64,000 nucleotides of DNA from Bin87 sp034421995 (lineage in GTDB: Bacteria > Chloroflexota > Dehalococcoidia > Lucifugimonadales > UBA3495), in NCBI GenBank assembly GCA_034421995.1, contig DAOUJY010000076.1:16448-80447 (forward strand), read 5' to 3'. A model generated the notes under the pieces. The model saw only the letters and a list, made by a program, of their open reading frames with translations. It was not told the DNA's origin and ran no database searches. Positions within the stretch are counted from its first letter, which is position 1. Each line of letters opens with the position of its first letter. Below, one piece after another: positions 25,807-32,883 of this stretch. Both the position numbers and the translations under genes were made by a program.

Positions 25807-27624
25807 TTACCGGCGAACCCACCACACCACGACCGCCATTATCCCCATCAACCCCGGCAGCAACAGCCACGTCGAGAAACGCACGAAGTTGAACTCGTTC
25901 TCGTCAAGGTTCCACTCCCGATACACAAACTCGCGGTCGCGTATGGACACCAGGGAATAGTCTCCCATCAGGTAGTTCGCCGTGTTGAGGAACAACGCCG
26001 CGCTCGAACCCCGATCAACGTTCTGATTGGAAACGAAATCGGAATCCCCGAACACCGTCATCTTGGCAAACTGGTTGTCCGGAGGCCGCGCTTCAGGCGC
26101 CGGCGACCCCACTGGGCCCACAATATCCAAATACACCGCTGGGAAGAAAGTCCCCTGCGGATCCACATCCTCAGGATTAACCCCTTCGGCCGGGTCAACC
26201 GGGTCGATACGCTCGATATCGTCGATCAGCCGCGCCGACGGTGTTGAAAACGCGATCGGCACCGGGAACCGCGTGTTGGTGTCCTCGATAATCGGATCCA
26301 GCGCCGCCGCTCCGGGCATGAACGCCACGCTCAGCGGCTGCCCCCGAGGGGTGATGATCTCCGGCGGAGCTTGCGGGTAGTAGCGACCCACCCGCAGGGT
26401 GCGCGGCGCGTTGGGCTGCGACCCTTCGATGTCCCGGATGTAACCCTCCCTCACTATCACGCCCCACAGGGCCAGGAACGCGCGGAAGGTGTTGTGCGTA
26501 TCCGGTTCGGCCAGGAAGATGAGCCGCGCTCCTTCCCGCCTCGGCGTCCCGTCGGGCTCTCGGCCCGCCATGTAGTAATTCAGCGCGTCGGCGTGGGCCG
26601 CCGGCAGCTCCCCGGTGGGACCGGCAATGACCAGCAGCGCCGCGTCGTCAGGCACCGCAACGTCTTCCTCCGTCGGCGACCAGAAAAGGGTTTCCACCGC
26701 GTAGTTGTCCACTTCCAAACCCTGCCGAATCTTCAGATAACCGTCCTCGGCGTCCCGGTCAATACTGCGTTCGCCGTGTCCGTTGAGGAAATAAACCTTC
26801 TTCTGTTCCGTCTCCGTCGCCACCAGTAGCGCGGTGTAAAGGTCCTGTTCCAGCCGGCTGTACGCGGGGTCAGTGGGTTGCACCAGGTCAATGAGGTCGG
26901 TTCCCACCGCCGACACCGCCAACGTTTCATACGCGGTCACGCCCTGGCTGCGGGCCAGGTCGGCCTCCCGCTGCGGGTCAACAAACTGGTAGGTGAGATT
27001 GGAACTCCGGCGGCTGAATTCGCTCAACGTGGTCTCTACCTTGCCCAGCCGCGTCAGCATGTCAATATCGCGGATCTCGTCCGGGTAATAAGCGATTATG
27101 CTGATGGGCCGGTCCAGGTTGTCCAACAGGTCCCGTGACCGTTGCGCCAGTGAAAACTGGTTGGTGGCCGTCGTATCGGCGCGGATGTGATTCTCGAATC
27201 CCACGTAGTTCGCCAATACCACCAACCCGATGAAAGCGGCCGTCATGATGACGGTGTTCACGCCGTACCGCCCGGTTCGGCTGAAAAACGCCGCCAGCAC
27301 CTGGCTGAAATACGAAATCCCCACCAGCAGCACCAGCACCGCGCCGATGCCTAGCACGATGCCGCCGTACAGCTTCAGCGAGCCGATGAACGCCAGCAGC
27401 ACCGCGCCCACGATCAGGCCCACCACGCCGGCGATGAGGATTGGCGCGTAAAAAATCGTTACGAAGTCGAACGCCGGCTCAATGAAGGAGAACAGCGTCC
27501 GGGACTGTTCTTCCAACGCCGGCGAGTCGTCGCCAGGTGTCTGATCCGGCGGACCACCCTGCCGGCCACGTCCGCGCTGCCGGCGCCAGTCCCGAGGTGC
27601 CTCGTCAGTGCGCTGCTGGCTCAT
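25807..27624 (-). CDS. GldG-family ABC-associated membrane protein
   Basis: 605 aa. After a charged Arg/Gly-rich N-terminus (about 1-40), three or four membrane segments (about 55-75, 78-100, 120-140), then a large extracytoplasmic domain: ADTTATNQFSLAQRSRDLL, ISIIAYYPDEIRDIDML, QFVDPQREADLARSQGV, VYFLNGHGERSID, LLVIAGPTGELPAAHADALN, the GldG/ABC_transp_aux (DUF7088/DUF4350-like) pattern. A final TM and VRR tail close it (LLPGLMGIMAVVVWWVRR). Start ATG at 27624 follows GGAGGTAGG and lies one base after the permease stop. Acts with the upstream permease and ATPase; substrate unknown. Confidence 0.88.
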   Translation of the reverse strand: MSQQRTDEAPRDWRRQRGRGRQGGPPDQTPGDDSPALEEQSRTLFSFIEPAFDFVTIFYAPILIAGVVGLIVGAVLLAFIGSLKLYGGIVLGIGAVLVLLVGISYFSQVLAAFFSRTGRYGVNTVIMTAAFIGLVVLANYVGFENHIRADTTATNQFSLAQRSRDLLDNLDRPISIIAYYPDEIRDIDMLTRLGKVETTLSEFSRRSSNLTYQFVDPQREADLARSQGVTAYETLAVSAVGTDLIDLVQPTDPAYSRLEQDLYTALLVATETEQKKVYFLNGHGERSIDRDAEDGYLKIRQGLEVDNYAVETLFWSPTEEDVAVPDDAALLVIAGPTGELPAAHADALNYYMAGREPDGTPRREGARLIFLAEPDTHNTFRAFLALWGVIVREGYIRDIEGSQPNAPRTLRVGRYYPQAPPEIITPRGQPLSVAFMPGAAALDPIIEDTNTRFPVPIAFSTPSARLIDDIERIDPVDPAEGVNPEDVDPQGTFFPAVYLDIVGPVGSPAPEARPPDNQFAKMTVFGDSDFVSNQNVDRGSSAALFLNTANYLMGDYSLVSIRDREFVYREWNLDENEFNFVRFSTWLLLPGLMGIMAVVVWWVRR

Positions 27625-27625
27625 C

Positions 27626-28369
27626 CTACCTCCAGCGGCGCGACTCCAGCGCCCTTATCGACAGGAACAGGAACAATGCCGTCACCGTAACGAAGTACAC
27701 AATGTTTGTGGTGTCAACTATGCCGCGCTCAAAGTCACGGAAGTGGCTAGTGAATCCCAGCTGACTGAAGATGATAGCCCAATTGCCGGTAACGACGTCA
27801 CCGATAGAGGACGTGAAATACAGAACAGCCAGAATGCCGATACCCACCACAGCGGCAACAATCTGGTTGCTGGTAAGGGTCGAGGTCAGGATGCCCACCG
27901 CCAAGGCGGCCATGCCGTAGAGCACCAAGCCTAGATAGCCGGAATAGATTGGTCCCGGGTCTGGGGTAGCAAACACCAACAGCAGCACGACATAATATGA
28001 CGTTAGCGCCAGCATGAACAGCAAGAACACTAAACTTGCCAGATACTTGCCAAGGATAACCTCCCAATCCCGAACCGGCGAGGTCAATAGCAATTCTATC
28101 GTCCCCAGTTTTTGCTCTTCCGAGAGTAGCCGCATCGTTAGTACCGGCGCCAAAAATACGAGCAGGAAAGTGGCCCCGCCAACGGGCGTCCCGCCGAAGC
28201 ATCCGCTCTGGAAAAAGTTGCTCAGCGACGCCTCTGGGAACGGATTGCCCAAGTCGCAGAGAAAGAAGGCCCCGCTCAGAGCCATGAAAATGAGCGCCAC
28301 GATGTAGGCCACCGGGCTGCTGAAATAAATCTGGATCTCTTTGAACGCGACCGCGCGGATGGTTCGCAT
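27626..28369 (-). CDS. ABC-2 type transporter permease, GldF-like
   Basis: 247 aa with six predicted membrane segments; starts RAVAFKEIQIYFSSPVAYIV, the usual opening of GldF/NosY-type ABC-2 permeases, and has LAPVLTMRLLSEEQKLGTIE with the conserved E-x3-GT cytoplasmic turn. Six bases after the ATPase stop and one base before gldG, so clearly one operon. These systems move unknown cargo or anchor gliding machinery; here no gliding genes are seen. Confidence 0.9.
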   Translation of the reverse strand: MRTIRAVAFKEIQIYFSSPVAYIVALIFMALSGAFFLCDLGNPFPEASLSNFFQSGCFGGTPVGGATFLLVFLAPVLTMRLLSEEQKLGTIELLLTSPVRDWEVILGKYLASLVFLLFMLALTSYYVVLLLVFATPDPGPIYSGYLGLVLYGMAALAVGILTSTLTSNQIVAAVVGIGILAVLYFTSSIGDVVTGNWAIIFSQLGFTSHFRDFERGIVDTTNIVYFVTVTALFLFLSIRALESRRWR

Positions 28370-28375
28370 GGCTTT

Positions 28376-29404
28376 TTAGTCCGACCACTCCGTGTCGTCT
28401 TCCGATGTGGTGACCCGCAGGAATATCTCCTCCAGGCTCATGCTGCTCATCTGCATGCTGAGCAGGCTCCATCCGTTGCTGACCACGGTTCGCGATATTT
28501 CATCCCGCAGGTCCAGACCCTCCCTGAACTTGACGCGGTATGCGTTGACGCCAGGGCGCGGATGGTGCGTTACCTCGGTGGCTCCGTCGATGCCGCGCAG
28601 CGCCGCCAGCACCTCCGCCGGCGGTCCGCCTATCTCCACTTCCAGCTGAGCCACTCCCCGCAGATGTTGCGCCAGGTTGTTCGGAGTGTCGGCGGCGACA
28701 ATATGCCCCTCGTGAATGATCAGCACCCGCTCGCAGATCATGCTGACTTCCGGCAGGATGTGGCTGCTTAGCACCACCGTCTGCTCTTGCCCCAATTCCT
28801 GTATCAGGCTTCGGGTTTCCACCACCTGTATCGGGTCGATGCCGATGGTCGGTTCGTCCAGCACCAGCACTTCCGGCTCGTGCAGAATTGCCTGCGCAAT
28901 TCCCACCCGCTGGCGGAATCCCTTGGACAGTTTGCCGATCAGAGTCTTGCTGTAATCCTCCAGCCGGCAGACGTCAATCACGTCGTCGATGCGCGACTTG
29001 ACCCTCCGCCCCCTCATCCCTCGCAGCGTGCCCATGTACTTCAGGTAGCTGGTCACCGTCATTTCCGTGTGCAGCGGGACCGATTCGGGCAGGTAGCCCA
29101 CCCGCTTGCGCACTTCCAGGGATTTCTCCACCACATCGTAGCCGCCCAAAGTAACCGTCCCCCGGGTGGGGGGCATGAACCCGGTGAGAATACGCATGGT
29201 TGTGGTCTTGCCGGCGCCGTTCGGCCCCAGGAAGCCCAGGATCTCCCCCCGCTGCACGGTGAAGTTCACGTTCTCCACCGCCGGCATCGGCCCGTAGTAG
29301 TGTGTGAGATCGCGAACCTCGATCATCGCGTCGGGTTCATTCGCATCCGTCACAACGGCGAGTTCCGGGTCGGCTTCCGAGCGATTTTCTGCTTCTATTG
29401 CCAT
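28376..29404 (-). CDS. ABC transporter ATP-binding protein, GldA-like
   Basis: 342 aa. Walker A GPNGAGKTTTMRIL, signature LSKGFRQRVGIAQAI, Walker B EVLVLDEPTIGID, H-loop SSHILPEV. A C-terminal domain of about 110 aa (after residue 235) follows as in multidrug/GldA types. A 26-residue acidic N-terminal extension precedes MIEVRDLTHYYGP; the true start could be the internal ATG at 29326. First gene of the four-gene exporter operon. Confidence 0.92.
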   Translation of the reverse strand: MAIEAENRSEADPELAVVTDANEPDAMIEVRDLTHYYGPMPAVENVNFTVQRGEILGFLGPNGAGKTTTMRILTGFMPPTRGTVTLGGYDVVEKSLEVRKRVGYLPESVPLHTEMTVTSYLKYMGTLRGMRGRRVKSRIDDVIDVCRLEDYSKTLIGKLSKGFRQRVGIAQAILHEPEVLVLDEPTIGIDPIQVVETRSLIQELGQEQTVVLSSHILPEVSMICERVLIIHEGHIVAADTPNNLAQHLRGVAQLEVEIGGPPAEVLAALRGIDGATEVTHHPRPGVNAYRVKFREGLDLRDEISRTVVSNGWSLLSMQMSSMSLEEIFLRVTTSEDDTEWSD

Positions 29405-29531
29405 GGCAGATCCAAGTTTTAGGGCTGCATCTCGATGGTCGCCAAGTTTCCTTGACTGGCATACGCCAGCGCCGGGTCAATGGATTGGCGACCCCGGCGC
29501 CGGCAGCGTTTGACGTCTCGATTTTCACCCT

Positions 29532-29606
29532 TTGAATTGGCGTGGCGGCTATGATATTCTATATGTCGCATTTTCACAAGACGGCGCAGCCCCGTCCCTA
29601 CGGGGC
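29532..29606 (+). promoter_or_regulatory. speD promoter candidate and leader hairpin
   Basis: TTGAAT (29532-29537), 17-base spacer, TATTCT (29555-29560). Downstream, GCCCCGT (29589-29595) pairs with ACGGGGC (29600-29606) and is followed by TTATTTTATC. That is terminator-like and lies between promoter and the speD ATG at 29637, so it could be an attenuator. The -10 matches the consensus at only four positions. Confidence 0.4.
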
Positions 29607-29636
29607 TTATTTTATCGGTGGGGGCCAGACGGCAGG

Positions 29637-30068
29637 ATGCATCTGATCATTGACGGATTTGGCGGTGACGCCAGCATGATGTGGGACACCGCCCGGTTGC
29701 GTGAGTTCCTCGACGAATACCCGGCCAACCTCGGCATGACCAAAATCACCGAACCCGAGGTGCTGGAATACCACGGCCCCAACCCCTCCGATAACGGAAT
29801 ATCGGGCTTCGTCATCATCGCCGAGAGCCACATCAGCGTCCACACCTTCCCCCATCGCGACTACGTGAACATTGACGTGTTTTCCTGCAAGTCCTTCGAC
29901 CACGAGCAGGCGTTGGCCGATGCCCGCTCCCTGTTCAACTTGAGCCGGGTGAAAACCTGGCTGTTGGATCGTGGCCTGGAATGGGCCGACGCCAATCAGG
30001 GAGCCCGCGAAACCCAGCGTCAACGTACATCTCTCCAAGCCGTCTCTACCGGTTCACCCGTTGCCTGA
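29637..30068 (+). CDS. speD: S-adenosylmethionine decarboxylase proenzyme
   Basis: Makes decarboxylated AdoMet, the aminopropyl donor for spermidine. 143 aa. AESHISVHTFPH holds the self-cleavage site Glu63-Ser64, where Ser64 becomes the pyruvoyl group, with His69 and Cys84 (VFSCKSF) in the positions used for processing and catalysis in the short bacterial class. The N-terminus MHLIIDGFGG resembles the class. ATG at 29637 follows GGCAGG weakly. Overlaps the agmatinase-like gene by eight bases. Confidence 0.92.
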   Translation: MHLIIDGFGGDASMMWDTARLREFLDEYPANLGMTKITEPEVLEYHGPNPSDNGISGFVIIAESHISVHTFPHRDYVNIDVFSCKSFDHEQALADARSLFNLSRVKTWLLDRGLEWADANQGARETQRQRTSLQAVSTGSPVA

Positions 30069-30969
30069 ATCCTCGGTCCCGCCGGTCCCCTGGACGCCGA
30101 CCAACTTCCTGGCCCTGCCGCCGAGACAGGCGGCCCTGGACAACGCGGCGGCGGTGTTGATCCCAGTCCCCATCGACAGCACTACGTCCTACCGTAGCGG
30201 CGCGCGCTATGGTCCTGCCGCTATCATCGCTGCGTCCACGGCTCTTGAGGACTACGATCTCGAAATGGGTTTCGACGTTGCGGAATTGGGGATACACACC
30301 GCGCCGCCGCTGGAACCTCACGTCGGCGATCCGCGTCAAATGGCGGAACGTGTCCGGGAGGCAGTTTCCTATTATGCGGGTATTGGCTGCGGCAAGCTGA
30401 CCGGCGTAATCGGCGGCGATCATTCTGCCGCCATCGGCTCCGCGCTGGCCCATTTGGAGCGCCACCCCAACCTCTCGGTGCTGTACATCGACGCCCACGC
30501 CGACTTGAGGGACGAATACCAGGGCACTGCCTGGGGACACAGCTCGGCGGCCCGGCGCATCTCCGATCATTGTCCCGTCTCTCTGGTTGGCGTGCGCGCG
30601 CTGGCGTTGGAAGAGCGGGATTACCTTCAAGCGGCCAATGTTCCGATCTGCTACTGGCCGCCGGTCAACGCCGGATATGCGGATGACATTATTCGCGGCC
30701 TCTCCCCCGCCGTGTACGTCAGCATCGATCTGGACGCGCTGGACCCATCAGAGATGGCGGCGGTGGGCACGCCGGAACCGGGCGGAATGCGGTGGTTGGA
30801 TCTGATTTCGCTGCTGCGACAGGTAACGGAAGAACGGCGCATCGTTGGCTTCGACGTCTGCGAACTCGCTCCCAACGAAGGGTTGCCGGCCCATTCCTAC
30901 ACCGCGGCCAAGCTAGTGTACAAGATGATTGCTTACTGCTGCTGTTCATCTAACCCCGGGCCGCGTTGA
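30061..30969 (+). CDS. speB: Agmatinase/arginase (ureohydrolase) family enzyme
   Basis: Hydrolyses agmatine to putrescine and urea, or a related guanidine. 302 aa. Manganese motifs: GGDHSAAIGSA (118-128), YIDAHADLRDEY (142-153) and VSIDLDALDPSEMAAV, then GFDVCELAPNEG. The start is uncertain: the TTG at 30061 overlaps the speD stop; a GTG at 29971 in frame would add 30 residues inside speD. With speD this gives two enzymes of spermidine synthesis; speE (spermidine synthase) and speA (arginine decarboxylase) are not in the window. Confidence 0.88.
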   Translation: MPESSVPPVPWTPTNFLALPPRQAALDNAAAVLIPVPIDSTTSYRSGARYGPAAIIAASTALEDYDLEMGFDVAELGIHTAPPLEPHVGDPRQMAERVREAVSYYAGIGCGKLTGVIGGDHSAAIGSALAHLERHPNLSVLYIDAHADLRDEYQGTAWGHSSAARRISDHCPVSLVGVRALALEERDYLQAANVPICYWPPVNAGYADDIIRGLSPAVYVSIDLDALDPSEMAAVGTPEPGGMRWLDLISLLRQVTEERRIVGFDVCELAPNEGLPAHSYTAAKLVYKMIAYCCCSSNPGPR

Positions 30970-31236
30970 TTCCACGACGACCTGCCGCCGTCAGTCCACC
31001 TGAGACTCCGAATTGGTTTTTGAAACGTACCTCAATACCAGTCCCATCACCAGGAAGATTGTGCTGGAAATCGCCATTCGCCATTCGCCAGTCCAAGTCT
31101 GGACATTCGCCACAGGATGATGGGAATGCACGAACCAGGAATATTGCCGCAGCGCCGAGGCAAACCGTTCCCAAATCATCACTGAGCCTCAGAACGAAAT
31201 TTACCGCCGATCTCATTCGGCTGCGCAATCCGTCTT

Positions 31237-31434
31237 TCACTTGCGGATGACCACTGCCGTCACGGCCACGGCCAAAACTCCGACTGAAATTATGGCGCCG
31301 GTATAGGCCGCCGGCAAGCCGAATTGAAGCGCCGCGTTGTCGAAAAGCGGTGGACCGAAGTGGTGACCCAGAACTAATACCCAACACGCAATGAAGAAGC
31401 CAACTAGGAATAGGAAAATGGCAATGCCCGTCAT
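31237..31434 (-). CDS. Small two-helix membrane protein
   Basis: 65 aa: MTGIAIFLFLVGFFIACWVL (first helix), a short loop with HHFGPP and a second helix (GAIISVGVLAVAVTAVVI) ending RK. ATG at 31434 follows GGGAGAG. No family recognised. Similar in size and layout to the split protein at 3262/12583 and those at 35.5-36 kb. A plus-strand frame at 30966-31250 and a minus-strand frame at 30991-31182 in the preceding 270 bp have no support. Confidence 0.55.
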   Translation of the reverse strand: MTGIAIFLFLVGFFIACWVLVLGHHFGPPLFDNAALQFGLPAAYTGAIISVGVLAVAVTAVVIRK

Positions 31435-31531
31435 ATCACTCTCCCTATCTTCCATTGGGATCATTCTATCATGTGCCGGTAATCTTCATAGCATGACGCC
31501 GTCGTTTAGTATTTGACATAATCTACATTTC

Positions 31532-31561
31532 TTGACAACCCCGCCGGCCCAACCCTAAAAT
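31532..31561 (+). promoter_or_regulatory. Promoter upstream of the HMG-CoA-lyase-like gene
   Basis: TTGACA (31532-31537), 18-base spacer, TAAAAT (31556-31561). A second TTGACA lies at 31513-31518. Transcription would start near 31568, 65 bases before the ATG. Confidence 0.6.
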
Positions 31562-31632
31562 CCCGGCATTCAGCGCGCCAGCGCACCCTCATCAGAGCCA
31601 CCATTTTCGCGCCCCCGGCGCAAGGAGTACCC

Positions 31633-32826
31633 ATGCCACAGCAATGGCCCACCGTTCACTACAAGGAAGAAGGGATGCGGGAGGGCATGCAGATTGAGGA
31701 CGCCAACATCTCAGTTGACGACAAGGTTGAACTCCTCGATATGCTGTCCGAGACCGGCCTCAACAGCATCGTCGTCGGCTCCTTCGTCAGCCCCCGGTGG
31801 ACGCCCCAGATGGAGCGCATCGACGAAATCGTCCAGAAGTTCACCCCCAAGCTCGGCGTCACCTACAGCGCCCTTGCCCTCAACGCCCGCGGCGTGGAGC
31901 GCGCTCGGGCTTATTCGCCGCCCCTCACCATCGAGCGCGACGCCTACCCCCGCCTGTCCTGCCACCTCTGCGACGTGTTCGCCCGCCGCAACACCAACCG
32001 CAGCCAGATGCAGGAGATGGAGCGCTGGCCCGCCATCATCGCCCAGGCTCAGGAAATGGGCATCACCGAGGCCGGCATCGGCTGCAATGCCTCCTGGGGT
32101 TCCAACTTCCTCGGTGAATTCCCGGTCGAAAGCCTCATGACCTTGCTGGAGTACCAGCACGGCCTCTGGGACGAAGCCGGCATCAACGTGCGCAGTTGCT
32201 CCATGGGCGACCCCATGAGCCACTGCACTCCCGCCAAGGTGGAGGAGAGCATCGTTCGCGTCAAGGAACGCTGGCCGGAAATCAACCACTTCCGCCTGCA
32301 CCTGCACAACGGACGCAACATGGCCATTGCCTCCGCCTACGCCGCCATGCGCGTCCTCGGCTCCGAGGATACCCTTGAGCTGGACGGCACCATCGGTGGG
32401 TTCGGCGGCTGCCCCTACTGCGGCAACGGGCGCGCCACCGGCATGGCTCCCACCGAAGACCTGCTCCACATGATGGAAGACATGGGTATCCCCACCGGCG
32501 TCGATATCGACAAGCTCATCGACTGCGTCTGGGCTGCCGAGCGCATCATCGGCCGCGAACTCTACGGCCACGTCTCCAAGGCCGGCCCGCGTCCCCGCGC
32601 CGGCGCCGGCAACCTCTACGACATCAACATGCCCTTCGTGGAAACCCTGGAACAGGCCACCCACTTCAAGAAGGGCGAGCAGATGTACGAAGGCGGCCTC
32701 TACCCCTACCGCGAGCCCGTAACCAGCCCTTACCGCGACCGCATCGACCAGGGCCTGCCCGCCTTTGGCGAAGCTCCGAACGAGTTCCCCTGGAACCAGG
32801 ACTGGCTGCCTAAAGCCGACCAATAA
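31633..32826 (+). CDS. HMG-CoA lyase / pyruvate-carboxyltransferase-like (HMGL) enzyme
   Basis: 397 aa TIM-barrel of the DRE-TIM metallolyase family. REGMQIEDANIS is the Arg/Asp entry motif variant, GNASWGSNFLGEFP-like and RLHLHNGRNMAIASAYAAM carry metal-binding His (HLH), and DGTIGGFGGCPYCGNGRAT matches the glycine loop with Cys. Compared with HMG-CoA lyase the first motif has E-G-M-R-E-G-M-Q where D-G-x-Q-x is usual, so the reaction is uncertain (a C-C cleavage or condensation of an acyl-CoA or 2-oxoacid). Start ATG follows AAGGAG. Monocistronic by its promoter. Confidence 0.82.
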   Translation: MPQQWPTVHYKEEGMREGMQIEDANISVDDKVELLDMLSETGLNSIVVGSFVSPRWTPQMERIDEIVQKFTPKLGVTYSALALNARGVERARAYSPPLTIERDAYPRLSCHLCDVFARRNTNRSQMQEMERWPAIIAQAQEMGITEAGIGCNASWGSNFLGEFPVESLMTLLEYQHGLWDEAGINVRSCSMGDPMSHCTPAKVEESIVRVKERWPEINHFRLHLHNGRNMAIASAYAAMRVLGSEDTLELDGTIGGFGGCPYCGNGRATGMAPTEDLLHMMEDMGIPTGVDIDKLIDCVWAAERIIGRELYGHVSKAGPRPRAGAGNLYDINMPFVETLEQATHFKKGEQMYEGGLYPYREPVTSPYRDRIDQGLPAFGEAPNEFPWNQDWLPKADQ

Positions 32827-32883
32827 CCTTACTCGCTTTCCGCGCAACGTGCCGGACAATTCAGCGCCGGGGAGAAACTCCAG

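Noticed and set aside
29500..29640. A SAM riboswitch before speD.
   Set aside because: Only one short hairpin is present, with no visible pseudoknot or conserved SAM-riboswitch core.
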